From positions 1 to 61,213 of the forward strand of contig CABRIF010000002.1 in assembly GCA_902470925.1 (NCBI GenBank): DNA of 61,213 nt, given 5' to 3'. Below, piece after piece: positions 42,152 to 50,874 of this stretch (position 1 is the first letter of the stretch; each line of letters starts with the position of its first letter). The notes below the pieces were generated by a model. It made no database searches and was not told the origin of the DNA. It worked only from the letters and a program-made list of their open reading frames with translations. Origin of the DNA: an uncultured Collinsella sp. GTDB taxonomy: Bacteria > Actinomycetota > Coriobacteriia > Coriobacteriales > Coriobacteriaceae. Both the position numbers and the translations under genes were made by a program.

Positions 42152-42400
42152 ATGGCTATCACTATTCAACAGACGCTCGGCGAGCGGATTCGGGCGCAGC
42201 GCGCAAAGACCGGACTCTCCAAGGTCGACTTCTCCCTGCAGCTGGGCATCAGCCGCGTTTCCCTCGATCTCATCGAATCCGGCCGCGCCAACCTCAAGCT
42301 CAGCACACTCAACCAACTCGCATCAAACCTTGGTGTTGAGCCTTGGGAGCTCATTATGCCTCTCGACGCGAAATGCGGCATGAATCGCAAAGCGCAATAG
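42152..42400 (+). CDS. Small XRE-family regulator
   Basis: An 82-residue protein made almost wholly of one HTH_3 domain (LGERIRAQRAKTGLSKVDFSLQLGISRVSLDLIESGRANLKLSTLNQLASNLGVEPWEL, about 9-67). It has no effector domain. ATG 42152 is 15 bp after GAGAAAGG. Targets are unknown beyond the sites upstream. Confidence 0.8.
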   Translation: MAITIQQTLGERIRAQRAKTGLSKVDFSLQLGISRVSLDLIESGRANLKLSTLNQLASNLGVEPWELIMPLDAKCGMNRKAQ

Positions 42401-42551
42401 GCACAAACCGCGGGCGGCAAGCCCGTCGCATGCTGTGAGCCTGCCGTCCGCAGCACGCAGCCCTGCTGAATGTCACACCCCGCGCATCCGATTACCGTGA
42501 CGTCATCGCTCGCCTCCTGCAACCCTGAGCGAGTAAGTTGGCATGCATGGC

Positions 42552-42902
42552 TTACCGGCAAATAGCGTCCTCCCTGATCGCATACCCCACGTGCAAGCGC
42601 TTGAAGAGTCGACGCACACGGCGAAAGCACTCGTGACCCGTATACTCCAGGCGCAGCACCATCGGCAGCTGATGAGGTCTCTCCAGACGGAAGAATCCGA
42701 GCAGACTCTGCATGCCAGCGGCATCCACAGCCGCCTCGATCCGGTGCGGCGTGTGCTCGAAGCACCAATCGGTGAGCGGACCATCGCTTTCCTGCACCAC
42801 CGACAAACCTCCCTCCGGCGTTACCATGCAGCCAACACGCAGCTTTTCCTCGCCCGCCGCATCCTCAAACAACACTGCTCCGCATTCAAACACATCACGC
42901 AT
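42552..42902 (-). CDS. Hypothetical protein
   Basis: A 116-residue protein after AGGAGGAGCA. It starts MRDVFECGAVLFEDAAGEEKL and contains HRIEAAVDAAGMQSLLGFF and a basic FRRVRRLFKRLHVGY segment. I do not recognise the family. A GAAC-N4-GTTC site lies 54 bp upstream of the start. Confidence 0.55.
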   Translation of the reverse strand: MRDVFECGAVLFEDAAGEEKLRVGCMVTPEGGLSVVQESDGPLTDWCFEHTPHRIEAAVDAAGMQSLLGFFRLERPHQLPMVLRLEYTGHECFRRVRRLFKRLHVGYAIREDAICR

Positions 42903-43281
42903 TGCTCCTCCTGTTCCACCGCACACCTTTATTGCACTCAGTGTAACAAGAATAAGAACGTCTGTTCGTGAGAACTTATGTCCGTTTTTTATGGAGGCAG
43001 ACGGGGAATGTCCGCGCGATGTGGTAGTGGCAGCAATTCCCGGCACCCATGCTCAAACCGGAACTCCCAATACCCCAAAACAGAGATCAGTTCGACCCTT
43101 CTTGGCAAGCCGCTACGCCTTTCGCGCAGCTTGCTAAAACCGCATCTCCTAACGGCGCCGCCCCGTCTAACGCAGGCTTAAGCCGCCCGCGCGTGAAAGC
43201 AAGACCCCGATAAGTGGTCTGGTTTTCCGAAAAGCACAGGGCAGCCAGCCGCAAATGGGCTGGAACAGCCCCAGCCTCAAA
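42903..43281. other. Intergenic region
   Basis: The minus strand carries a likely promoter for the 42552-42902 gene (TTGTTA and CAATAAAG words near 42925-42950), overlapped on its upstream side by GAACGTCTGTTC. A GGGCTG-TTC-CAGCCC hairpin near 43246-43260 may end the PTS operon. No other feature seen. Confidence 0.35.
42956..42967. promoter_or_regulatory. GAAC-N4-GTTC palindrome (LexA-box-like)
   Basis: GAACGTCTGTTC, followed after GTGA by another GAAC half-site. The spacing is that of Gram-positive LexA boxes, but the middle bases fit only in part. Confidence 0.3.
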
Positions 43282-44268
43282 CTACGAAAACCGCAATCTA
43301 TCTGCAGTGGTAACCTTGTTGGGCGGAACCAGACCATGCATAAACGCCACGATATTGTCGACAGCCATGTCGCCCATGCGCAAATTTGCCTCGGTAGTAG
43401 CCGATCCAATGTGGGGCGTTACGAGAACGTTGGGCATCTCCAGCATGGGATGCTTCGAAGGTCGCTCGAAATCGAACACATCCGTGGCATACCCTCCCAA
43501 ATGGCCGGATGCGAGCGATTTCTCCAGCGCCGCCGTGCGGACAATGCCCGCTCGTGCCGTGTTGACCAACAATGAGCCCTGCTTCATACGCCGCAGTTCA
43601 CGGGCTCCTATCAGATTAAGCGTCGCAGAGGTAAGGGGGACGTGGATCGTCACAATATCCGATGCGGCGAGAAGGTCGTTCAGGCTGGTATACAGTAAGC
43701 CAAACTTGCCAGCCTCATCTCGTTGGACAATATCGTTACCCAAGATATCCATGCCGAACCCCATCGCACGGCTTGCCACCGCAAGACCAATGTTGCCCAC
43801 CCCGATAATCCCAATCGTCTTACCGAAGAGGCTGCGGCCCGGTATCTTATTCCAAACACCGCCCTTGAGTTCGTTGATGCTCTGCGTGAGCTTGCGTGCC
43901 AAATCAAGAATCAAGGCGAACGTCAGGTCGGCAGTCTCCTCCTTATTGGCGCCCGGTGTGTTGGCAACCGTGATATCATGCGCTTCGCATGTCGGAAAGT
44001 CGATATTGTCCAGTCCCCCACCATGGCGAACAATAAACTTTAGCTTGGGCAGCTTGGCAATTGCGGCAGCGGTCAGTTCATCATTACCCAAAATGAGCAC
44101 ATCCGCCCCATCGGCATGCTTCACTATTTCCGCAGGGGTCATGGGACGCCCAAGCGGATTTAGCCGAACTTCGCATCCCGCCTCTCTCAAACGAGAAACA
44201 GGACGCTCGTTAAACACGCCGAACGTCACGGAACACGATGCAACGACAAGGCCTCTGGGCACGCTCAA
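43282..44268 (-). CDS. D-isomer-specific 2-hydroxyacid dehydrogenase
   Basis: A 328-residue NAD-dependent enzyme of the PdxB/SerA family. RHGGGLDNIDF lies in the substrate domain. The Rossmann motif GIIGVGNIG is at about 151-159. The catalytic Arg is in NTARAGIV (about 236), a Glu region precedes, and the His is in TPHIGSAT (about 284). It is the last gene of the sugar-acid operon, 6 bp after the HAD gene. Substrate is unknown; a role in reducing a 2-oxo acid product of the pathway is inferred. Confidence 0.85.
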   Translation of the reverse strand: MSVPRGLVVASCSVTFGVFNERPVSRLREAGCEVRLNPLGRPMTPAEIVKHADGADVLILGNDELTAAAIAKLPKLKFIVRHGGGLDNIDFPTCEAHDITVANTPGANKEETADLTFALILDLARKLTQSINELKGGVWNKIPGRSLFGKTIGIIGVGNIGLAVASRAMGFGMDILGNDIVQRDEAGKFGLLYTSLNDLLAASDIVTIHVPLTSATLNLIGARELRRMKQGSLLVNTARAGIVRTAALEKSLASGHLGGYATDVFDFERPSKHPMLEMPNVLVTPHIGSATTEANLRMGDMAVDNIVAFMHGLVPPNKVTTADRLRFS

Positions 44269-44274
44269 AGCCTC

Positions 44275-45102
44275 CTACCGAGATGTCTCGAACAAAGCCG
44301 AAAGGTAACGCGCCACTCCCGACTCATCGCAAGAACTCGTTAGATGATCGGCGGCTTCCCTACAGGAAGAAACCGCGTTCGCCATAGCGACACCATCGCC
44401 AGCAGCGCGCAGCATGGTAATATCATTTTCATTGTCCCCGAATGACACAACATCCGATCGCCCAACATGCAATAATCCACAAAGCCAATTAAGCGCCGCG
44501 CCCTTGCTCGCACGAGCATCGGTCACCTCAACATTGCATTTCAATGATGTTGTTCTGGCCAGTCCCGGCAAATCATCGACCGCACGCCACACTTCGTCAC
44601 GCTCCGCGAACGTATGGAAAAACAAGTTGAGACGGCACACCGGCCCGACACGCTGCAACAGTTCCCCCGGTTCGCCATCGTAGATAGTGCGGCCAGCACG
44701 GATAAATGCCCTAGTCGGTCCATTCAAGTCAACTGTATCTATGTATCCAAACCTGCTCTGCTGCGTGTATACACGCGAGTCGGCAAATATATCGAATGTA
44801 ACCGGCAAGTGACAAACACGTTTGTACAGGTCGAGCACAATGCGTTTGTCGATGGTGGTCTTCTGGATGATTTCCCGCGTGCAGGCATCGAATATCAGAG
44901 CGCCGTTGCAGCAGACCGCATGGCTCACCGACGGATGCGCCAGGATCTCTTGCGGAATATCGGCGATATTGCGCCCGGTGCACGGGACAAACAGGACGCC
45001 ACGCTCACGCATGGCGTCCATAATCCGCGCGTTTTCGGTCGTAATGGTTTTCTCGGATGTTAAGAACGTTCCGTCCAAATCGGAGAAAACCAGCTTAACC
45101 AT
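44275..45102 (-). CDS. HAD-superfamily (Cof/IIB type) phosphatase
   Basis: A 275-residue hydrolase. The nucleophile motif is VFSDLDGTF (residues 5-13), motif II lies in FVPCTGRN, and the C-terminal VSFGDNENDITML is motif IV. A type IIB cap is inferred from length. ATG 45102 has GAAGGGA upstream. It probably dephosphorylates a sugar phosphate related to the operon. Confidence 0.85.
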   Translation of the reverse strand: MVKLVFSDLDGTFLTSEKTITTENARIMDAMRERGVLFVPCTGRNIADIPQEILAHPSVSHAVCCNGALIFDACTREIIQKTTIDKRIVLDLYKRVCHLPVTFDIFADSRVYTQQSRFGYIDTVDLNGPTRAFIRAGRTIYDGEPGELLQRVGPVCRLNLFFHTFAERDEVWRAVDDLPGLARTTSLKCNVEVTDARASKGAALNWLCGLLHVGRSDVVSFGDNENDITMLRAAGDGVAMANAVSSCREAADHLTSSCDESGVARYLSALFETSR

Positions 45103-45119
45103 AACGCTTCCCTTCAAGC

Positions 45120-46760
45120 CTACTGAACAACAGCGCCCGTTTTTGCCGAGCCGACCGACGCAGCATACCGCGCCAACAGCCTGCCGCCATTATCGTGCAC
45201 CACGGGCTTCCATGCCTGCCCTCGACGTGCAAGCTCCTCGTCCTCAACCGCGACCTCGATAAGATTGCGCGTCAAATCGATGGTGATGATGTCGCCGTTT
45301 TCAACCAAGGCGATGGGAGCACCCTCATACGCCTCCGGGCACAGATAGCCAACCGAGAGACCACCCGAGGCGCCAGAGAAACGGCCGTCGGTGATCACCG
45401 CTGAATCGGGAATGCCCTTCATGATCTCGGTAACGCGGTGAAGCTCCTTCATGCCCGGGCCGCCCTTAGGGCCCTCGTAGCGAATAACTACGCCCGTACC
45501 GGGCTTGATGGCACCTTCGTTATAGGCGGAAAACGCCTCCTCCTCCGAGTTGAAGACCATCGCAGCGCCAGACCAGACATGCTGGTCGACAGGGACGGCG
45601 CTCGTCTTTACCAATGCGCCTTCGGGAGCAAGGTTGCCATACAGCACCTGAATACCGTTGGCGATGGAGGCAGGGTCATCCTGTGTACGGATGACCAGCC
45701 GATCAATCTCAATCGGCTCGGCAAGGTTCTCCCCCATGGTCTTTCCCGTGACGGTTTGAACATCCGTGTCGAGACACGGCTCGATAGTTTTGAGCACCGC
45801 GGGCACGCCTCCTGCTTTATACAGGTTGATGCACGAAATATCGCCGTTGGGAACAACATTGCACACGACGGGCGTCTGAGACGTCACCTCGGCAACCTGC
45901 GACCAGGTACAGCTCAGGCCCAGCTCATCGGCAAGCGCAGGGAGATGGATGAGGGCGTTGAGCGAGCCGCCGATGGAAGCCAGCAGCTTTACCGCGTTGT
46001 CAAGTGCACCCTGCGTCATGATATCGCGAGGCTTGACGTCGCGGCGTACCATGTCCACCACCGCAACCCCCGTGCGCCGTGCGGAAAAACGGCGCTGACT
46101 GGTGGAAGAAGGCCATAGCGCACCCTGCGGGAGCATCATGCCCAAGCCCTCGGCCAAACAGCCCATGGTATTTGCCGTGCCCAAGAACGGACACACGCCT
46201 GGACCGGTGTAATACTTAAGCGTCCCCTCAATGACCTCTCGCTCAGTTGCCTCTCCCGCCAAGAATCGCGCGCGCAACGCCTTTGACTCCGATGGCTTGA
46301 TCTCGTCGTAGCACGGACCGCTCGTTACGAGCGCCGACGGCAGGTTGATGCGCGCTGCCGCCATAAGCATGGCCGGGATGATCTTGTCGCAGCTGCCCAA
46401 ATAGACAACACCGTCAAAACAGCCTTCGCCTACGATCATCGCCTCGCAGGAATCAGCGATAATCTCACGATGTGGCAGGCAGTAGCGCATGCCGGCATGG
46501 CCCTGGGCGATACCATCGCACATGGCGATCGTATTGAACTCGATGGGCTCGCCGCCCGCCTCAAGCACGCCCTTCTTGACCTCCTCAGCCAACTTGCGCA
46601 GAGGTTCGTGACCGGGGCAGACCTCGTTCCAACTGTTTGCAATCGCAATCAGCGGCTTGTCAGGATCTTGGAGCGAATCAACGGAAACGCCAGCGGCCGC
46701 CAAATGAGCCTTGGAAATCGCGCGCTGAAACGGCTCCAGCTTGTCTATAGCACGCTGCAT
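45120..46760 (-). CDS. IlvD/Edd-family dehydratase (sugar-acid type likely)
   Basis: A 546-residue iron-sulphur dehydratase. Cluster cysteines are in MCDGIAQGH, LGSCDKI and GVCPFLGTANTM. DGRFSGASGGLSVGYLCPEA is the conserved C-terminal part. The family includes dihydroxyacid dehydratase (IlvD), phosphogluconate dehydratase (Edd) and pentonate dehydratases. Being in an operon with a PTS and a KDPG-type aldolase, and with no isoleucine/valine genes, a sugar-acid substrate is more likely than branched-chain amino acid synthesis. Confidence 0.85.
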   Translation of the reverse strand: MQRAIDKLEPFQRAISKAHLAAAGVSVDSLQDPDKPLIAIANSWNEVCPGHEPLRKLAEEVKKGVLEAGGEPIEFNTIAMCDGIAQGHAGMRYCLPHREIIADSCEAMIVGEGCFDGVVYLGSCDKIIPAMLMAAARINLPSALVTSGPCYDEIKPSESKALRARFLAGEATEREVIEGTLKYYTGPGVCPFLGTANTMGCLAEGLGMMLPQGALWPSSTSQRRFSARRTGVAVVDMVRRDVKPRDIMTQGALDNAVKLLASIGGSLNALIHLPALADELGLSCTWSQVAEVTSQTPVVCNVVPNGDISCINLYKAGGVPAVLKTIEPCLDTDVQTVTGKTMGENLAEPIEIDRLVIRTQDDPASIANGIQVLYGNLAPEGALVKTSAVPVDQHVWSGAAMVFNSEEEAFSAYNEGAIKPGTGVVIRYEGPKGGPGMKELHRVTEIMKGIPDSAVITDGRFSGASGGLSVGYLCPEAYEGAPIALVENGDIITIDLTRNLIEVAVEDEELARRGQAWKPVVHDNGGRLLARYAASVGSAKTGAVVQ

Positions 46761-46835
46761 GAGGGTTCACCTTTCTTCACAAGCACAACGGGCGGCACTG
46801 AAGGCGCCGCCCGTCTGCAATCTGCAGTGACGTCC

Positions 46836-48215
46836 TTACATCTCTTCGTACTCGGCAGCGTAGGCCTCGATCTTCTCCATGGTGATCTTCTTTTCAACCA
46901 CGTACCACACAGCGATGAAGGCAACGACCAGCAGCGGAACGATGACTAGCGCGTGCTCGGAGATGCAGCTCCAGAAGATGATGGCCGTCTGGGTCAGCGA
47001 CGGGCCTGCCATGGAGGCGATCTGGCCGTCGAACGCAAGGCCCGCAGACTGAGCGAGATCGGTCATAAACGGTGCGGCAAAGGTGCCGGCATACAGGATC
47101 GCCGCCATAACCGGAATGGAGATGAGGATCGAACGGAACACGTTTCCGCGGCACAGGGCGACAACGAGGGCGACACGGAAGGTGACGACCGCGAGATCGG
47201 CAAGCGGCATCATGCGGTTACCGGGCAGGATGAAAGCCATAAGGATGGTAACCGGAATCATGATGAGCGCCGTGGTGATGACCTCGGGATTACCTACGAC
47301 AACCGCAGCATCGAGACCGATGGACAACGCCCGACCGCCGAATTTATCGGTAGTGAATTTCTGAGCCGCAGCGGAAATGGGCATCAGACCCTCAACGAAC
47401 ATGGCAGTCATCTTGGGCATGAGCACCATGACAGCAGCCACGTTGATGCCGGTGAGGAAAATCTGATCAAAGGGGAACAGCGCCAGGGCACCCATAGCAC
47501 AGCCAAGGATAAAGCCGAGCATCATCGGGTCACCGAATACGCCGAGATATTTCTGCACGCCCTTGATGGAGAAATTAACCTTGTTCAGACCAGGAATTCG
47601 ATCGATGAGCCAGTTAACGGGCGCCGCGATGATGATAGACGACGTATAGGAAATAGTGGGCAGCGTCACATCCGGAATACCGAAGAAGTGCTCGATAAGC
47701 GGCTGGGTCCAGTCGGCGAACTTAAACGTCATGACGGCAGTGATGGCGGTAGCCACAAGCGCCCAGACGATGTTGTTCGTCACGAAGAAAACGAGGATGC
47801 CCACAATCATCATGTGATGATAATTCCAGATGTCGACATCCATGGTGTTGGTCTTCTTAAGAACCAGCATGAGGATGTTGATGCCTAAAATCTCGAAGAC
47901 GAGGAAGGCGACGATGGGAGATGCCCAAGTCACAGAGGAAATGGCACCCCAGCCCACATCGGTTACGTCGAGATTGAGTCCAAAGTTGCTAACCATGGCC
48001 GCAGCTGCCGGGCTTACGGCAGACTTCAGCAAGTTCACCAACAGGTTGATTCCCACAAAACCGCAGGTAATGGTGATGCCGCTCTTGAATGCCTTGGAAA
48101 TCGGGAGACGGAAAATCAATCCGATAATCAAGATGATGAAAGGAAGCATGACATACGCGCCAGCACCGATAAGCGTCTGGAAAACCGCGTATGCACCCTC
48201 GAGAATCGCATCCAT
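46836..48215 (-). CDS. PTS EIIC, galactitol (Gat) family
   Basis: A 459-residue membrane protein with about ten hydrophobic segments (VMLPFIILIIGLIFRLPISKAF near the start; FFGIPDVTLPTISYTSSIIIAAPVNW in the middle), typical of the Gat/SgcC family. It moves the sugar while IIB hands it phosphate. The order IIA-IIB-IIC in one operon fits. Confidence 0.9.
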   Translation of the reverse strand: MDAILEGAYAVFQTLIGAGAYVMLPFIILIIGLIFRLPISKAFKSGITITCGFVGINLLVNLLKSAVSPAAAAMVSNFGLNLDVTDVGWGAISSVTWASPIVAFLVFEILGINILMLVLKKTNTMDVDIWNYHHMMIVGILVFFVTNNIVWALVATAITAVMTFKFADWTQPLIEHFFGIPDVTLPTISYTSSIIIAAPVNWLIDRIPGLNKVNFSIKGVQKYLGVFGDPMMLGFILGCAMGALALFPFDQIFLTGINVAAVMVLMPKMTAMFVEGLMPISAAAQKFTTDKFGGRALSIGLDAAVVVGNPEVITTALIMIPVTILMAFILPGNRMMPLADLAVVTFRVALVVALCRGNVFRSILISIPVMAAILYAGTFAAPFMTDLAQSAGLAFDGQIASMAGPSLTQTAIIFWSCISEHALVIVPLLVVAFIAVWYVVEKKITMEKIEAYAAEYEEM

Positions 48216-48282
48216 GTTGCTCCAATCATGTACTGAAAAACAATGGGGCTATGGCCTCGCGACGGCCGGTGCGGACCGGCCG

Positions 48283-48564
48283 CTATTGAAGCGCATCCAC
48301 GATTTTCTGCAGCACAGGCTCCTCATTGATACCTGTGAGCAGCGCGATCGCCATGATGCACGGCGTCGTAACATCGGGGTCCTTAAACTTGCCCGACGTA
48401 ACGACCAGGTCATAGTCGTTGGCCTTGTCGTGCAGCTCAAGCATCTTGCACTGGGTGACCTGGATGTCCACGCCGTGATCGGCACAGTAGTCCTTCACCT
48501 TTGCCGCCACGACAGTCGAGGTAGCAACCCCGTTGCCACATGCGATGAGTACGCGCTTTGCCAT
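48283..48564 (-). CDS. PTS EIIB, galactitol family
   Basis: A 93-residue protein from ATG 48564 after AAAGGAACT. The phosphorylated Cys is in VLIACGNGVATSTVV (about residue 9). Length and motif match GatB/SgcB-like IIB proteins. Confidence 0.9.
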   Translation of the reverse strand: MAKRVLIACGNGVATSTVVAAKVKDYCADHGVDIQVTQCKMLELHDKANDYDLVVTSGKFKDPDVTTPCIMAIALLTGINEEPVLQKIVDALQ

Positions 48565-48633
48565 TACAGTTCCTTTCTCGGAAATATCTGCGCGATGCCT
48601 ACTCTCGCGCAAAATGCCAATATGGGGTGCAAC

Positions 48634-49098
48634 CTACACCAGCTGACTTCCCACGAGTGCAAATGCCTCCTCAGCCGATGCGGCAGCAACAACCCGCTCA
48701 ATCAGCTCCTGGTTCTGCACGAGCGCAATGACCTTCTGAAGCATCTCCAGATGAGCATGGGCCTCGGTGAGGGCAAGCATGCATACCAAGGAAACCTCGC
48801 AGGTCGACTCGGGATCATCCATGCGACGCCACGAGACAGGGTGCTCCAAAACGCCCATGCAAATCGCCGGCTTGTTGACGTTCGATGTATCGCAATGGGG
48901 CATCGCAACGTTCATGCCGCCCATGTCGAGCGCTGTGGGATACTCCTTTTCTCGCTCGAGGATGGCGTTAGTAAAACTATCCTTCGCATACCCCTGGCGC
49001 TCGAGTTCGCCCGCGAGCGCACGCTCGACTCCTTCCGTAGTTAGCCCTTCCCCCGATATACGCATAACGAGGGAGCTGTCAAACGAGATAGCTGTCAT
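48634..49098 (-). CDS. PTS EIIA, fructose/galactitol type
   Basis: A 154-residue protein from ATG 49098 after GAGGAAC. The phosphorylated His is in NVAMPHCDTSNV (about residue 64), with YPTALDMG before it and CMLALTEAHAHLEMLQKV after. It takes phosphate from HPr and passes it to the IIB. Confidence 0.9.
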   Translation of the reverse strand: MTAISFDSSLVMRISGEGLTTEGVERALAGELERQGYAKDSFTNAILEREKEYPTALDMGGMNVAMPHCDTSNVNKPAICMGVLEHPVSWRRMDDPESTCEVSLVCMLALTEAHAHLEMLQKVIALVQNQELIERVVAAASAEEAFALVGSQLV

Positions 49099-49132
49099 GG
49101 AATGTTCCTCTCCTTGTGCCGCATCGACACCC

Positions 49133-49753
49133 TTACCAATCGACACTCATTTCAAGTCGCTTGACCGACGCCGCAAGTTTGGACGCATTGCGCGCAACGA
49201 TGTCTTCCGGATCAAAAATGCCCGACCCGATGCCGGCATACGTTGCTCCCCTATCGAAGTACGCCTGCACGTTATCGACGGTTACGCCGCCCACTACCAT
49301 GAGGGGAAGCTTGCCCAAGGGGGCCTGGACCGCTTTTACGTATTCCGGACCAAGCTGACCGGCGGGAAACACCTTGACGATATCTGCACCCATATCGATC
49401 ATCCGCTTTATCTCGGATGGACTGAAGGCCGAGGGAACCGTAACGATCTGGTTCTCGCGTGCGAGGGCGAATATATCCCGCTCGAACATGACGGGGCTCA
49501 GCATGAACTCCGCTCCAGCATCAATGGCGCGCTTGGCAAGGTCAAGCGTCAGCACGGTGCCGGCACCAACATGGAGCTCATTTCCGAACTCGCGGCGGAG
49601 CGCCGCAATGGACTCCATGGCTGCAGGGGAATTGCTCGCCACCTCAATGGAATTCAACCGTGTACCGACAAGCTGCTCAGCAAGACATAGCACCTGGGCC
49701 GTCTCGTATCCACGGAGAATAACCGTCACTTTAGGAAGAAGCATGTTTCCCAT
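49133..49753 (-). CDS. KDPG/KDPGal-type aldolase
   Basis: A 206-residue class I aldolase. The Schiff-base Lys is in DIVKVFPAGQLGPEYVK (about 128). GAGTVL and VGGVTVDNV are conserved. The word IEVASNSPAAMESI resembles the DgoA (phosphogalactonate) form more than the usual IEVTLRT of Eda. ATG 49753 has GGAGGG upstream; ATG 49768 is an alternative. First gene of the operon; it makes pyruvate and glyceraldehyde 3-phosphate. Confidence 0.85.
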   Translation of the reverse strand: MGNMLLPKVTVILRGYETAQVLCLAEQLVGTRLNSIEVASNSPAAMESIAALRREFGNELHVGAGTVLTLDLAKRAIDAGAEFMLSPVMFERDIFALARENQIVTVPSAFSPSEIKRMIDMGADIVKVFPAGQLGPEYVKAVQAPLGKLPLMVVGGVTVDNVQAYFDRGATYAGIGSGIFDPEDIVARNASKLAASVKRLEMSVDW

Positions 49754-50142
49754 GTCCTGACCCTCCATGTTGTGGTGTACGTTAAGCAGATACTATTACG
49801 TATCTTTTTTACTTTCAAAGAACCTTTTCGACACTATTTCTTCATAAATGTATTGCAACAATTTCGCTCTGATACCTTCCCATTTTCGCCTTAATAAACG
49901 GACTACTTCTCTCCGATTGACACTTTATGCCTGATAGATAGGGCATCAGATCTAGAATTGGAATCATATACCGTGCACAAAACAGAAGATTTGCCCCCAA
50001 CAACTGATAGCGCTCTCGTTATATTGAAATGAATATTTTCTTAGCTATTTTGAATATATTTTCTTTTTTACTAAGATGCCTTCACTTAAGCTTCACATCT
50101 TGAGATACAATTCGATGTGTCCGTCGATCGAAGTGAGGACTC
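49754..50142. other. Divergent control region of the PTS operon
   Basis: About 370 AT-rich bases. AGATAC-TATTAC-GTATCT (49788-49805) is an inverted repeat close upstream of the aldolase start. TTGACA occurs at 49917 on the plus strand without a well-placed -10. No gene seen. Confidence 0.35.
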
Positions 50143-50748
50143 ATGCGATACGGAAGCAGAATTGCCGAGCAGCGCATTTCAAGGGGCTGGAGCAGGGAGC
50201 AACTCGCTCAGAACCTCAACGTTAGCCCGGAGCTTATCGAGCAGTGGGAGTCAGGCGCGTGCTTTCCGGACAAAGCCAACCTGCTCAGCCTTTCAATTGC
50301 ACTCGAATCCGGTGTGAAGCGGCTCCTCATCGACGACGTCGACGAGCTGACGCGTCTCATCTCCATTACGCAAGTACGGGAAACGGTATGTATGGCCGCA
50401 CTTGCCGCGGTACTTGGATCCTGCTCGCTTGCCCTTGTAGCCGTTCAAGCCACTTCGCCCGAGCTGACAAGCATCGTTGCGAATGCCGTCAAGCTCACAC
50501 TTGCCGCAGCGTTTTTCGTGGTCATCCTATTCCGCAGATCGAGACCGGCGCTTCAAGCACGGTCGTATTCCGATGCGCTTGAAATCATCAACGGCCCCCA
50601 GACCACGTTCCCCCTCGTACGAGCTGCAGGCAGAAATCCGCGCGTGGCCGTCATCCAGTTCATCCTCGGCGCGTGCATCGCACTCGCCCTCATCATTACA
50701 CTTGGAGTCCTCGTGCCCGAAAGCAACCTGCCCTGGGTCATGCTGTAG
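50143..50748 (+). CDS. XRE regulator with membrane segments
   Basis: A 201-residue protein. The N-terminal HTH_3 domain (YGSRIAEQRISRGWSREQLAQNLNVSPELIEQWESGACFPDKANLLSLSIALE, about 3-58) is followed by three hydrophobic helices (about 80-105, 112-127, 172-192). A membrane-tethered regulator is likely. It is divergent from the PTS operon and could sense a membrane or sugar-linked signal. A Pro-Ala-rich stretch in another frame follows its stop. Confidence 0.75.
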   Translation: MRYGSRIAEQRISRGWSREQLAQNLNVSPELIEQWESGACFPDKANLLSLSIALESGVKRLLIDDVDELTRLISITQVRETVCMAALAAVLGSCSLALVAVQATSPELTSIVANAVKLTLAAAFFVVILFRRSRPALQARSYSDALEIINGPQTTFPLVRAAGRNPRVAVIQFILGACIALALIITLGVLVPESNLPWVML

Positions 50749-50874
50749 CACATCACGAACAACCGCACGAGAAAACGTCATCCGAGCTGCGCAGATCCCA
50801 ATATACCGTGCACCTCGACCCGCACCGCAGCCAACGCCCAAACCTGCGCCTCAGCCCGCGCCCCGGCCCGCATC

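Noticed and set aside
45120..46760. Isoleucine/valine biosynthesis gene ilvD
   Set aside because: Family match is good, but the operon holds PTS and aldolase genes and no ilvBNCE genes, so the call was kept at family level.
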